A stretch of 64,000 nt of DNA from Amaranthus tricolor (GCF_026212465.1 NC_080053.1:17289777-17353776); one strand, 5' to 3'; positions 9,981 through 22,186 are shown, counted from the stretch's first letter. Numbers and translations are program-made. Notes: generated from the sequence alone by a model not told the origin.

Positions 9981-11166
9981 TGTTGGAATATGAAGAGATG
10001 ATCAAATGCAACAAGAGGGGGGTGAATTGTTGTGTATTGAGTTGTACTACGTTTTTGCTCTAACTTGCGGAATTTTAGCAAACAAAATAAAACTTAAACT
10101 TAAGAAGCAAGAAATAAAAAGGAGACAAAGATTTTACGTGGAAACCTTCTTGGCCTAATAAGAAGGAAAAACCACGACCCCCCGGGATTTCAAAATTCTC
10201 ACTATGTTTAGGCAATCAATTACAATTCACAAAACAATGTTTGCTTCACTTGAAGCTTCTCTACTCTAGGCCTTACTCTCTTTCTCTATTCTCCCTTTCT
10301 CTTTCTCTTCTCACGTTTCTCTTTTCTTATACCCTTAGACTTCCCACAAGTCTAATTACAACAAATCACTCATTAACCCTTACAAGGCCAATTCTCAAGA
10401 GGATAAGAATTAAAATAATTACTTAAGAAAAATATAATAAATTAATTGGCATTGGAAAACTGAAAATATTTTTCTTAAGATGATCTCCCTTTTTTGGACA
10501 CTCTTTTATTCTCTTGGATTGATTTTGGTTCGAGTAAAGTCCCTTCTATTTATAGTGGGAACAGCCAGCAGTTTCCTTAGACATACCTCCCACTACCCCC
10601 ACGTTCTCAAAACAAAAGGTGGTGGAATTATGAAAGTGTCCGACTGTTATTTGCTCAAAGAAAAATCAGTTTCCTTATGCTAAAAATAGCATAGGAGTTA
10701 AAAACACAAGATCCTAAAAAATAGGAGATCTAAATCTTAAAAAGAAAAAGTCTTGGGCTATTTTTAGAAAACCTAAAAATAAATTAGCCAATTAACTTAC
10801 TAATTAATTTAAGCAATTAAATTAATTCTAAACCATTACATCAACTTAAAACAAAAAATAATTAATTCGCAATTTTCCAGTCGATGTTATTCTCCAGACC
10901 TGCTACGTAGGAACAACAAACTGTCTCCAGCTTCAACTTCAGTCAAAATGTTCATTTTAGGAACAGTAGACTGTACATCTACTTTGAACATTATAACACT
11001 TATCTAACATTTTGGACATATTAAGACATGTACATCTTCCACGAACCAAGTCATAGGCTTCATCAACGATTCAAACTAAATCGGATATATACCTACAAAA
11101 CAATCTCTAAAAATATGTTTGTTTATCTAAAAGTGAAGTCATCATCAAAACCTTAAGAGGCCAACA
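9981..11166 (-). repeat. 3' LTR of the SIRE-type element
   Basis: 1186 bp, with TATA-like CTATAAATAG on the minus strand at 10546-10555. It differs from the other LTR at about 8 sites, among them around 10578, 10785, 10856, 10907 and 10919. GTACC precedes it. Confidence 0.95.
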
Positions 11167-11930
11167 AATTTCCCCTTTTCGATGAGGACAAACTTTATAA
11201 ACAAACTTAAGTAAAATAGAGCAAAACAAAATTCTTAGAGCATACTAGAGATTAAAGCAACTCTAAATAACTTAGCAAATCAACTCGTTACAATATAATT
11301 TACCAAGCATTCACAATAAAACAATTTACTCCATAATATCAAATATGTTTAAAAATTTTCAAAATTTAATTAATCTAAAACTTAAATGAAATAAACTGAA
11401 ATTAATTAAACTGACATAATTAAACTAACATAATAAAACTAACACAAATTACTAATTATTTTCAACCAAAAACAACTTGAAAACAAATTTACAAAAACAA
11501 GTAAATATCCATCAACTTGAAAACACAGATAATCATTAAGCTAGCATAAACTCAGCACATTATCATCAATAAGAAACAATATAAATCAACCAAGATATGT
11601 TACTGTGTTTTCACTGCTCTTCTTAAGTTTGTGCATAATCTTCCCCCTTTTGTCATCAATCAAAAAGAATTAGGGGTTATCAAACCTCAGCACAAACCAT
11701 ATAGATTTGTCAGTGATGAAAGCAAGAAACAATAATAAAATTAAGTGCCATGAAGAAAAATCAAACCTGCATTTAGTTAGTCATCACAGACCAGAAATAA
11801 AAGCAAAGAAAGAAAAGTAGCAATTGTTCAACATTACAACAACAATGTACCCCAGATGGTACAAAGTAAAAGGTGAAATTGTTTGTGAAATGTAACAGCC
11901 AATCAAATCTTAAAAACATAGGGAGAGGGT
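11167..11930 (-). other. Noncoding 3' region of the SIRE element with polypurine tract
   Basis: Immediately next to the 3' LTR the minus strand carries the purine tract GAAAAGGGGAAATT (11167-11180). The rest, up to the end of the env-like frame, is AT-rich without a supported gene. Confidence 0.75.
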
Positions 11931-13637
11931 TCAAGGGGCAGTCTCTTCTTCGTCCGCATATTCGGTCTGCACTTCTACTGTATCCAACTTTGCACCAAGA
12001 CGATGCTCCATCATGGTCAGTTGATTAACAATTGAAGCGAGTGAGACACGAACTTCATCTTGAAAAGCACTGAATTGAGACTGTAGATCATTAAGCTTGG
12101 AGAGAACAGAATGTGAAGATGCTGTAGGAATAGGATCAGCACAACCAATACCAGGAGATGATGGAAATGGTGGTGGTGTAAAGTGAATAGGTGATGGAGG
12201 TGGTGATGAAGTTTGATTTGGTGGTGGAGTGGTTGGCTTGGGTGAGAGAGGTTCGTTTGAAGTAGGCTCAGGAATGGTTTCAGAAGTGATATCATCAACC
12301 GTTACAGCCTTTTGTATTGAAGCAAGGCTCCTACTCTTCCTTTGAATAGCTTTACCCTTCCTCCTTAATGCAATCACAACCTCTTCATCACTGGAATCAT
12401 GACAGAGATCATGAGGCACTTCTTCTCCTAAAGCTTCTTCTTCTCCTTGTTCCCCCTCTTTTCTTGTCCCCTCCTTCTGTTCCCCCTCTTTTCCTTCTTC
12501 AGTGGGAACAGGTCCTTGTTCTTCCTCCTCTACTTCTTCTTCTTTTTCTTTTTCTTTTTCTTTTTCTTCTTCTTTTTCTTCTCCTTTTTCTTTCTTTATT
12601 TTTACTTCTTTTTCAATTTCTTCTTCTTCTTCCTCCATTTCCTCCTCATCAGAACCTACATCAATTACTTCTTCTGATTCATTTATTAACACCCCTTCAT
12701 CATTTAATTTGAGATGCAAATTTTTCAGACACAGTGCACCAAATTTATTTCAGAACTCCAGCCCATCCAATGGTACCCCAAACTTGCGAAAAATCCATGT
12801 CAACAGCCCACCATAGCCCACAACATTCTTCTTCTCAATGCAGTCAGATAAATGTGATATCATCAAAGATGGAAAATTTATTTTTATTTGATTGTCCATG
12901 CAATAAATCAAAGTTGCATCATGTAGACTCACCTCACTCCTCTTAGAGTTTCGGGGCAAGATGAATCTTCGTGCTACATTATAGAGTAATTTATGCAATG
13001 GAGACAAGACATTGTGACTGATTTTACCCTTTTTTTGTTCAACCCCTAAAAACTTAAAAATCGTTTTTTCATTTATTCCAGAAAAAACTATCTTAGTACC
13101 AACACAGTATGTATCAAAACCAACATTCGAAATATTGAACCATTCTGCCAACAAAGCGCTGTTAAACTCTAATTTCATGTTCCTAACCATACTAGAACAC
13201 ATTCCACATTCATTGGAGAAGTTTGAAATAAACTCTCGCATAATGTTTGGGAAAATGGGATTACAACTATACTCAGTCATCAAAACCTCTCATTCTTGAA
13301 ATTTTAAAATAGTATGAAGTTGAGGAAAGTGTGGAGAGTCATACCAGTACTTATCTACCCCAAATCCGACAGACATTTCCTTTGCAATCTCTTCAGCACT
13401 GTTAGGATCAACTTGCTTCAAACGCTTGACCGCTTTGGAGGATGATTCACTTTTTGGTGTGAATATTTTGCGTTTTGTTCCAACATTTTCAGTGGTTTCT
13501 TGGGATGGTGATGGTGCAGCATTCAGTAATGGGGGTGGATGAACAATTTTTAAGGGTTTTGGCTGGATGTTTTGGTGAGATGTAGAGGCTTTCTTTCCTG
13601 ATTTAGACGTTTTCTTGCTTGATTTTGGAGTTTTCAT
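11931..13637 (-). pseudogene. env-like third frame of the SIRE element
   Basis: A 568-codon frame downstream of pol, open except for two in-frame TGA stops (13290-13292 and 12750-12752). It starts with a Lys/Ser-rich segment (MKTPKSSKKTSKSGKKAS). Next is a conserved central domain of roughly 190 residues (NIMREFISNFSNE, then LAEWFNIS and LGVEQKKGKIS). A very acidic Glu/Lys tract encoded by GAA/GAG runs follows, then a Pro-rich stretch and a C-terminal coiled-coil-like segment (LNDLQSQFSAFQDEV). SIRE elements are known for an extra frame here called env-like. I recall its central part as a plant-transposon domain of unknown function. No signal peptide or membrane segment is obvious, so an envelope role is not supported by the sequence. 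Confidence 0.75.
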
Positions 13638-14189
13638 GTTTGAATTTTGAAAGGTTGAAAGAAGAAGGGGGACGGTTTCTTGAGACGGTTTTTGAAGAAG
13701 GCGTATGAATTGTGAAGTACGGGAAAGGTTAATAAAGTGGTGAAGTGACGGTTACCTCAAGTCCAATCCCTTTAATGTTCTAATCATAGCGTTTGATATG
13801 GAAAGATTTTGAAGAGATGGGATTGAAAACCGTTTCACATTGTTTTTAATTTAAGTTGGCCGTACATTTTTAAAAAAAAAATGTGAAATATGAATAAATT
13901 ATGAAATATGAATATTAAAATAAAATATGAAAATAGACAAATGATGAATTATGATATAAAAAAAAAATTATAGAGAAAATAATGAACATATTGCTGTGAT
14001 CTGATCAAACTAACAACATGCAAACAAGAAAATCTTCATAGTACAAACTTTATTATGTGTTTACCTGATCCATGCAATAATTGATTTTCAATCAAAATTT
14101 TGAGGTTGATTCCTGACCCTCTTTTTTCATGATGCTTCATTGAAAATTTTATGCAACCAACTTTAGTGGAGCTTGATCATACCAAGTTC
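13638..14189 (-). other. Spacer between pol and the env-like frame
   Basis: AT-rich sequence inside the SIRE element. No reading frame is supported here. It would hold the leader of the env-like frame. Confidence 0.6.
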
Positions 14190-17100
14190 CTATCTCATCT
14201 TTTCATATTGTTCTCTTGGAAGTGGTTTGGTCAGAATGTCTGCAACTTGTTCATTAGTATTAACATGCTTTAATATAATATTTTTGTTTTCTACATTATC
14301 CTTAAGAAAATGATGTCTAATATGTATGTGTTTAGCTCGTGAGTGATGCACTGGATCTTTAGATATACATATGGCACTGGTATTATCACAATAAATAGGA
14401 ACACATTCAAATTTAATACCAAAATCTCTTAGTTGCTGTTTTATCCAAAGCATTTGGGAACAGCAAGCTGCTGCTGCCACGTATTCAGCTTCGGCTGTGG
14501 ATAATGCAACCGTGTTTTGTTTCTTGGAACTCTATGAAACTAAACAAGAGCCAAGAAATTGTACCATACCTGACGTCCTTTTTCTATTAACTAGATCACC
14601 TGCATAATCTGCATCACTAAAACCTTTTAAATCATAAACATCACTTTTTGGATAAAATAGGGACAAGTCGTTTGTTCCCTTCAAATATCTTAAAATTCGT
14701 TTGACTGCCGTGAGATGTGATTCTTTAGGATTTGATTGAAATCTAGCACATAAACCAACACTAAATGAAATATCGGGTCTACTTGCAGTTAGATATAATA
14801 AGGAACCTATCATGCCTCGATACATTGTTTGATCTATTTTAGTTCCTTTTAGGTCTTCATCAAATCTAACATTTGTAGCCATGGGTGTATGGTTGGTTTT
14901 AGCGTTGTTTAGCCTATTCTTCTTAAGAAGTTCTTTTATGTATTTTTGTTGATGAATAAAAATACCATTTTCAGTTTGTTTAATTTGTAAACCAAGGAAG
15001 AAATTTAGTTCTCCCATCATGCTCATTTCAAATTCTGTGCCCATTAGGTTAGCAAATTCCTTACATAATAAATCATTAGTAGCACCAAAAATAATATCAT
15101 CAACATAAATTTGAACAACCAAAATATGAGAACCTTTATTCTTAAAGAACAAGGTTTTGTCGATTTTTCCTCTAACAAAGTTATTTTGTATCAAAAACTT
15201 TGACAGTCTTTCATACAATTGCCTAGGAGCTTGCTTTAAGCCATATAGAGCTTTATCAAGCTTATAGACATGATCAGGACAAGAGGTATTCTCAAAACCT
15301 GGAGGTTGTTCAACAAACACTTCTTCATCAAGAAATCCATTTAAGAAAGCACATTTCACATCCATTTGATATAGTTTAAAATTCATAAATGCAGCAAAAG
15401 AAATTAAAATTCTAATGGCCTCTAACCTTGCTACCGGAGCAAATGTCTCGGTATAATCAATACCTTCTTGTTGATTGTACCCTTTGACCACGAGTCTTGC
15501 TTTGTTTCTTACAATTATTCCATGCTCATCTAGCTTATTCCGAAATACCCATTTCAGACCAATTACCTTCTTGTGTTTTGGTTTGGGTTCCAAGTGCCAT
15601 ACCTTATTTCTTTCAAATTCATTTAATTCATCTTGCATGGCTATTATCCATTTGGAATCCTTTAGAGCTTCTTCGTGATTTTTGGGTTCTAGTGATGATA
15701 GGAACGCAAAGTGAGCACAAAAGTTTCTCAGTTGGGATCTGGTTTGTGTTCCCTTATTCATATCACTTATAATCAGATCAAGAGGATGATAACTTTGGTA
15801 TTTCCAAGGTTTAGGCACAAATTCTCTGGAGGGAACAGTAGCATGTTCTGATTCAGCATCTTGATTTGCATTTTGTTCAGCTACTGGATCATCTTGGTCA
15901 TCTGTGGGAACAACTGGATTGGGAACAGTCTGCTGGTCCTCTTGTGCTGGCAGTTCCTGGATTTGGTCAGTTTCCCCTGCCTCTTCTTGTATTGGCTGTT
16001 CACCTGCTGTTCCTGGATCTTGCATTTTAACTCCTTCATCATCATCTTCTAAATTTGCAAGACCTATTTTAATATTTTTTATTTCCTGTTCACTTGTTGA
16101 AAAGTTAGTTTCATCAAAAATTATGTGAATAGATTCCTCTACGCACATTGTTCTCTTATTATAAACTCTGTAAGCTTTGCTATGTGATGAATAACCAAGA
16201 AACACTGCTTCATCACTTCTTTCATCAAATTTACCTATATTTCGTTTTCCATTCACATGAACAAAACATTTGCATCCAAACACACGAAAATAGGAAATAT
16301 TGGGTTTGACACCTTTGAGTAATTCATAGGGTGTCTTAGAAGTGATTGGCCTTATTAGTACACGATTCAAAATATAGCATGCAGTATTGACGGCCTTGGC
16401 CCAAAAATTCCTAGGTAGACCACTAGCAATCAACATGGTCCTAGCCATTTCTTCTAAGGTTCTATTCTTCCTTTCCACCACTCCATTTTGTTGTGGTGTT
16501 CTAGGAGCGGAAAAATTATGATTTATACCATGTTCATTACAATAATTCATGAAGTATGAGTTTTCAAATTCTTTGCCATGATCCGATCTAATTTGAACAA
16601 TTAAATTATTGGTAGATTTTTGTATTTTATTAGCAAAAGATACAAACTCATCGAAAGCTTCATCTTTGCTTACTAAAAATAAGGTCCAAGTAAATCTACT
16701 AAAATCATCAACTATGACAAACACATATCTTTTGCCACTTCGACTTTGTGTTCTCATAGGTCCACATAGATCCATATGAATTAATTCTAATGGTCTAGAG
16801 GTAGTCACCAGAAACTTTGATTTAAAGGATGACTGCACTTGTTTTCCTTTAGCACAAGGATCACAAATTTCATTTTTGAGGAATTTTATTGCTGGTAATC
16901 CTCTTACTAGGTCTTTTGATCTTAAGGAGTTAATCAATGAATAGCTAGCATGACCTAGACGCTTGTGCCAAAGAAGTGGGTCTTCTTCTATAACGCTTAA
17001 ACACGTTAGACTGTTTCTGGGAACAGTGTCCAAGTCCACCACATAGGTGTTCCCTTTTCTGATTCCCTCTAGTACAGGGTCTCCTGTGTTGTTCCTAGAA

Positions 17101-17399
17101 ATTATACATCGTTCAGAAGTAAACTTAACAGAGTTACCTTTGTCACAAAATTGAGAAATACTTAAAAGATTGTGTTTTAGATTCTCGACTAAAAATACAT
17201 TGTCAATGGCATGGGAGCTTGATCTTCCAACTTTTCCTTTGGCGATTATTTCACCCTTCATATTATCACCGAAGGTTACAGTTCCCCCATCATACGCTTC
17301 AAGTGAGAGAAATATTGATTTATCACCCGTCATGTGCTTGGAACACCCACTGTCGAGATACCATGAGTTGTTCCCCCTCACTTGAGCCTGTAAAGCAAA
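14190..17399 (-). pseudogene. SIRE pol (protease, integrase, reverse transcriptase, RNase H)
   Basis: Pol continues in the gag frame directly after a TAG stop at 17400-17402. Order: protease with [14 protein letters not shown] (DSG active site); GAG-pre-integrase [15 protein letters not shown] with CDPCAKGKQ; integrase core (LIHMDLCGP, then [14 protein letters not shown] and [14 protein letters not shown]); a long acidic linker; reverse transcriptase ([34 protein letters not shown]); and RNase H (SDADYAGD, then STAEAEYVAAAAC and YCDNTSAI). A single TAG at 14532-14534 lies just before the RNase H Glu region, after which the frame stays open to 14190. All catalytic motifs are present. Only this stop and the one before pol prevent a full polyprotein. 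Confidence 0.93.
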
Positions 17400-19214
17400 C
17401 TAATGGTTAAGTTTAGGAACCCAGTCAGCCTTGGGTTCCCTGTCGATTAAATTTGAATCATGTTTCTCAATCCATATGCATTCGACATAAGTTTCATTTG
17501 CTTTAGTGTGCTGTTCCCTTTTTACACATTGATATTTTAGGTGTCCATTTTTACCACAAAAGGAACAGATTTTACTACTAGGGAGATCTACATAGACCTT
17601 TTTCCTTTTTTCATTCTTAACATAACCTAGACCTTCTTTACTCTTGGTTTTAGCATTTAGAATCCATTTGGGAATTTCATTGATTTTTCCTTTTCCTCTT
17701 AAGTTAATTTGATCTTTTAGAAACTTATTTTCTTTTTCAAATGATTCTAATTTTAATTTTATTTCTTGAAATTCCGTGCTGAACACATGAGTGGTTTTAT
17801 CATTTTCAACCAATTTTAATCCTAGCAATTTGTTTTGATTTAATTCAATGTTAAGAATAATGAAATCCTGCTTTAATTTCTCCAATTGTTCTTTTAAAAT
17901 GATATTCTTATCTAACAAATCAAAAAATTTACTTTGCACATCGATCCTAAAGGAATTTAGGTATGAGATATGATCTTTACTTAAGTTAAGGTCTTTCTCA
18001 ATTTGGAGATACTTAGCTGTTTTTTCATTCAACTTTTCTTGTGTCTCTAACAGCAATTTGATTAATTTATTGTTACTTAAATTAGACAGTTGTTTAGGAG
18101 ATGGACTAGAAGACATTACCTCTTTTTCCTTAGATTCTTCATGAGATGCCATGAGACACAGATTTGCGGTTTCTTCCTCTATTGGAGCTTCAGTTTCAGC
18201 TTCACTTTCACTATCACCCCAAGCTGCGATCATAGCTTTTCGAAAATCAGTTCTGAAGTTTCCTTGTTTAGGCATCCTTCTAGCTTCTCTTGTCTTTCCC
18301 TTGCCCTTCTCATTCTTCCATAGAGGGCAATCTTTGATGAAGTGGTCAGTACTTTTACATTTGTGGCATTCAAAATTTTTCTTCATGTTAGCAGTTCCTT
18401 TTTCTTTATTATTCCTTTGATTTCCATATCTGCTGTTTCTGAAGAATTTTTTGAATTTACGTGCCAACATAGCAGCTTCCTCTTCCCCAGCTTCTGATTC
18501 TTCACTATCATCTGCTGCCAGAGCCAGTCCTTTGTTTCGGGAACTGTCAACTGTTCCCAAATGCAATTCATGAGTCATGAGGGAACCAGCCAGCTCTTCC
18601 AAATTAAACTTCGTGAAATCTTTCGTTTCCTGAATGGCTGTGACCTTAGCTCTCCAGCGTTCGTCTTGAGGAAGACTCCTAAGTATTTTCCTAACTTGTT
18701 CATCAACGGGAATGATTTTACCAAGAGAGACCAATTCATTCGTGATATTTGTGAACCTGGTGAACATCTCTTGAATGTTCTCTCTAGGTTCCATAACAAA
18801 CCTTTCATATTTGGACATTAGGAGGTCAATCTTGGATCGCTTCACTTCACTAGTACCTTCATGGGTAACTTCCAGCAGGTCCCAAATTTGCTTAGCAGTT
18901 TTGCAACCCATTATACGATTGTGTTCATTGGGTCCAAGACCACAGTGAAGCAATTTGATAGCAAGAGCGTTCATCAACATCTTTTGAAAATCTTCTTTTT
19001 CATATTCAGTGATTGGTTTTGGAATAGCTTCGTTATTGTAGTTGATGGTCGTCACCTCAAAGTCTCCAACTTCAATAACTCTGCAAACTTGATAGTTTTC
19101 GGCCTTTATGAAGATTTCCATTCTATTTTTCCAGTAAGTATAGAATTTCCCATCAAACATGGGTGGCCTTTGTGTGGAGTACCCCTCTTCCATGCGCTCG
19201 TTCATCTTCAACAT
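17400..19214 (-). CDS. SIRE gag polyprotein
   Basis: 604 codons without interruption. The N-terminus (MNERMEEGYSTQRPPMFDG, then WKNRMEIFIKAENYQV) is the SIRE-type copia Gag that forms the capsid, followed by a UBN2-like capsid region to about residue 230. Two CCHC zinc knuckles bind the RNA: CHKCKSTDHFIKDC at about 283-296 and CSFCGKNGHLKYQC at about 555. A long coiled-coil segment (about 370-510) lies between them. It ends at TAG (17400-17402), and pol is in the same frame immediately after it. The start is the ATG at 19214; a second in-frame ATG two codons later (MNERMEEG) may be the real one. Confidence 0.92.
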   Translation of the reverse strand: MLKMNERMEEGYSTQRPPMFDGKFYTYWKNRMEIFIKAENYQVCRVIEVGDFEVTTINYNNEAIPKPITEYEKEDFQKMLMNALAIKLLHCGLGPNEHNRIMGCKTAKQIWDLLEVTHEGTSEVKRSKIDLLMSKYERFVMEPRENIQEMFTRFTNITNELVSLGKIIPVDEQVRKILRSLPQDERWRAKVTAIQETKDFTKFNLEELAGSLMTHELHLGTVDSSRNKGLALAADDSEESEAGEEEAAMLARKFKKFFRNSRYGNQRNNKEKGTANMKKNFECHKCKSTDHFIKDCPLWKNEKGKGKTREARRMPKQGNFRTDFRKAMIAAWGDSESEAETEAPIEEETANLCLMASHEESKEKEVMSSSPSPKQLSNLSNNKLIKLLLETQEKLNEKTAKYLQIEKDLNLSKDHISYLNSFRIDVQSKFFDLLDKNIILKEQLEKLKQDFIILNIELNQNKLLGLKLVENDKTTHVFSTEFQEIKLKLESFEKENKFLKDQINLRGKGKINEIPKWILNAKTKSKEGLGYVKNEKRKKVYVDLPSSKICSFCGKNGHLKYQCVKREQHTKANETYVECIWIEKHDSNLIDREPKADWVPKLNH

Positions 19215-19268
19215 CTCTGTGGGAACAGGATACTGCTCTCAGGGTTTCCTGATTAAATGAGGAATAGG

Positions 19269-19280
19269 GCTCTAATACCA
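19269..19280 (-). other. SIRE primer-binding site (initiator tRNA-Met)
   Basis: The minus strand reads TGGTATTAGAGC two bases after the 5' LTR, one mismatch from the canonical TGGTATCAGAGC. Confidence 0.9.
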
Positions 19281-19282
19281 AT

Positions 19283-20468
19283 TGTTGGAATATGAAGAGA
19301 TGATCAAATGCAACAAGAGGGGGGTGAATTGTTGTGTATTGAGTTGTACTACGTTTTTGCTCTAACTTGCGGAATTTTAGCAAACAAAATAAAACTTAAA
19401 CTTAAGAAGCAAGAAATAAAAAGGAGACAAAGATTTTACGTGGAAACCTTCTTGGCCTAATAAGAAGGAAAAACCACGACCCCCCGGGATTTCAAAATTC
19501 TCACTATGTTTAGGCAATCAATTACAATTCACAAAACAATGTTTGCTTCACTTGAAGCTTCTCTACTCTAGGCCTTACTCTCTTTCTCTATTCTCCCTTT
19601 CTCTTTCTCTTCTCACGTTTCTCTTTTCTTATACCCTTAGACTTCCCACAAGTCTAATTACAACAAATCACTCATTAACCCTTACAAGGCCAATTCTCAA
19701 GAGGATAAGAATTAAAATAATTACTTAAGAAAAATATAATAAATTAATTGGCATTGGAAAACTGAAAATATTTTTCTTAAGATGATCTCCCTTTTTTGGA
19801 CACTCTTTTATTCTCTTGGATTGATTTTGGTTCGAGTAAAGTCCCTTCTATTTATAGTGGGAACAGCCAGCAGTTTCCTCAGACATACCTCCCACTACCC
19901 CCACGTTCTCAAAACAAAAGGTGGTGGAATTATGAAAGTGTCCGACTGTTATTTGCTCAAAGAAAAATCAGTTTCCTTATGCTAAAAATAGCATAGGAGT
20001 TAAAAACACAAGATCCTAAAAAATAGGAGATCTAAATCTTAAAAAGAAAAAGTCTTGGGCTATTTTTAGAAAACCTAAAAATAGATTAGCCAATTAACTT
20101 ACTAATTAATTTAAGCAATTAAATTAATTCTAAACCATTACATCAACTTAAAACAGAAAATAATTAATTCGCAATTTTCCAGTCGATGTTATTCTCCAGA
20201 CCTGCTACCTAGGAACAACGTACTGTCTCCAGCTTCAACTTCAGTCAAAATGTTCATTTTAGGAACAGTAGACTGTACATCTACTTTGAACATTATAACA
20301 CTTATCTAACATCTTGGACATATTAAGACATGTACATCTTCCACGAACCAAGTCATAGGCTTCATCAACGATTCAAACTAAATCGGATATATACCTATAA
20401 AACAATCTCTAAAAATATGTTTGTTTATCTAAAAGTGAAGTCATCATCAAAACCTTAAGAGGCCAACA
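19283..20468 (-). repeat. 5' LTR of the SIRE-type element
   Basis: 1186 bp, same length as the 3' LTR. TATA-like CTATAAATAG on the minus strand at 19848-19857 would drive transcription. Followed by the GTACC duplication. Confidence 0.95.
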
Positions 20469-20473
20469 GTACC

Positions 20474-21094
20474 TTTTTACCATCAAATTTTATTTGTTAT
20501 TAAAAAAAAATAAAGAGATTAAGGACTTATTATCCAGTTTAGCCTAAAAATTAAAAATGGGGGTTAGAGGTTTTTTAAGAAAATTGAAGAAGTAAGAGAC
20601 GAGAAAAAGAAGGGAATGGGATTGAAACAAGGCTTACGTGAAAGAGGAAGATGAATACATAGGTGATATTTACATAATTAGAAAGAAGTGGCTTGTAATT
20701 TTGAACTTTAGTCAAAATATTTTTGTTTTTTCTTTTTTGTTAAATATGGGTTTCTGCTTACATTTTTAACCTTTTTTCTTGTAAAATTAAAATAAATTAC
20801 ATGTTATTTTTTATTATTTATGTTTAATTGATATATTAATTATATATTGGAGATACGCTACTTTGTTTTAATTTTATTTGTATATCATAAAAATTCCTAC
20901 AAATTTAATTATTTGCTTATTTAATATTGTGGTAACATTTAATTATTTGTTTATATAATTAATTATTACTGTAAAATGCCTTGAAACTCTTGATTTTTCG
21001 TTGATCTTGAGTCGTAATCTAAGGGTTTTTATGACTTTTTCCTTACCTTACTTAGTCAGTAAGCAACTTTTATAACTTGAACATAACTACCCAC
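20474..21094. other. Intergenic AT-rich DNA
   Basis: No gene or repeat structure recognised between the SIRE element and the hAT-like MITE. Confidence 0.55.
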
Positions 21095-21680
21095 TAGGAG
21101 TGTGCAAAATTAGACCGGACCGACAGTCAAAACCTGAATTAGTTGAACCTGAACTAAAATCGAACCGGACCGAGATATGAATTCCTATTTTTAGCATATG
21201 AGCATTCTAAGTTGATCAATATATTTGGGATCCTAGGGTGGTGAGACTTCTATTACCTTTGACTTAGAGTATCATTCTTAATGCAGCTTGGTAGTCACAA
21301 AACCCACATATAGTGCTTTACTATGTTTCTATATTTTCTCTAGTTGAACATCTACATTACGACATCCATTGATCTATAGTTATCTACATTTTTCATCAAT
21401 TTAGTATTTGAAATGTATTGGAAATTGAGATTTTATTTCCTTAAAATGTGCATTTGGTTTATTATCTTTTTAATTATTTTTTTAAACTATACTAATTGAG
21501 TTAGTCGGTCCAACCGGTCCAAACTTGGACCGAACCAGCAGTTTTTAGGGTTAGACTGGAACCGGAACCGGACCGGATGTAATAGGTCCGGTCTCCGGCT
21601 CTTAAATTTTAAAATTCGGTCTTCTAGTCAAAGTTGTTGCGGTTCAGTCCGGTCCGGGTTTGAACCGGTGTTCACCCTTA
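21095..21680. mobile_element. hAT-like MITE with ACCGGACCG-rich ends
   Basis: It starts TAGGAGTGTGCAAAATTAG and ends CGGTGTTCACCCTTA, an imperfect inverted pair of the TAGGGGTGTGCA type known from plant hAT-like MITEs. Both subterminal regions are packed with CCGGACCG and CCGGTCC words (21115-21180 and 21510-21670), while the centre is ordinary AT-rich DNA. The flanking 8-mers CTACCCAC and CTCTCCAT match at only 5 of 8 positions, so the duplication is weak. Confidence 0.6.
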
Positions 21681-22130
21681 CTCTCCATTACTTACCACTA
21701 TCACCCATCATGCCATGATCTCTACACTAAGTTACCATCTTGCCCTTGATTCTTTTCCAATATATACTTATTGCTGAATTTACTTGCACCGCAAGCTTAC
21801 ACATTGCCTATCGAAACTTTTCCAAAATCTACACTCATCATATTCTTTATCAATACACCAAACTAATCTTCGAACATCTTGATATCTATAGTCTTGCATT
21901 CAATCTACTGTAATTTATTCATCAATTTCTTTTCTCCAATCTGACTTGAGCTTCGGAGGAGCTTTCTTGGAGATTACCTTCCGGGAAAGGCTGATGTGTT
22001 ATGTTGCAGGCAGTTAAGTCATTTCTGCGGAAGATATCTTACTTCCAGTTCGTCGACTGTTGACTTGATAACGCTTCCACTTCAGGTATTTTAAGTGTCT
22101 TTTGCACTTTCTTGTTTCATTACCGAAATA

Positions 22131-22149
22131 GTTTGGTGCTGTTTGCGGA
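22131..22149 (+). other. Primer-binding-site-like sequence of the Tat element
   Basis: TTGGTGCTGTTTGCGGAG lies shortly before the gag start and resembles the TTTGGCGCCGT-type site of Tat/Athila elements with some substitutions. The 5' LTR would end just before it. Confidence 0.5.
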
Positions 22150-22186
22150 GACTAGTGTTATAAATACTTAACTCGAACAAAAAGTC

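Larger units (their letters stand above)
9981..20468 (-). mobile_element. Young full-length SIRE-type Ty1/copia retrotransposon with env-like frame
   Basis: A 10,488-bp element with two 1186-bp LTRs starting TGTTGG and ending CCAACA. It is bounded by the 5-bp target duplication GTACC (9976-9980 and 20469-20473). On the minus strand the order is 5' LTR, initiator tRNA-Met primer-binding site, gag (604 codons), pol, a spacer, an env-like frame, noncoding DNA, polypurine tract and 3' LTR. The gag sequence and the extra downstream frame place it in the SIRE/Maximus lineage. The two LTRs differ at about 8 positions by eye, so insertion was recent. gag, pol and env-like all lie in one frame and are interrupted only by four in-frame stops. 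Confidence 0.95.

Noticed and set aside
10241..10683. Short frames repeated in both SIRE LTRs
   Set aside because: They occur within LTR sequence and have no protein features.
12368..12816. Long plus-strand frames rich in Leu, Phe or Ser opposite the env-like frame
   Set aside because: They are the complement of the GAA/GAG-rich acidic tract of the SIRE env-like frame.
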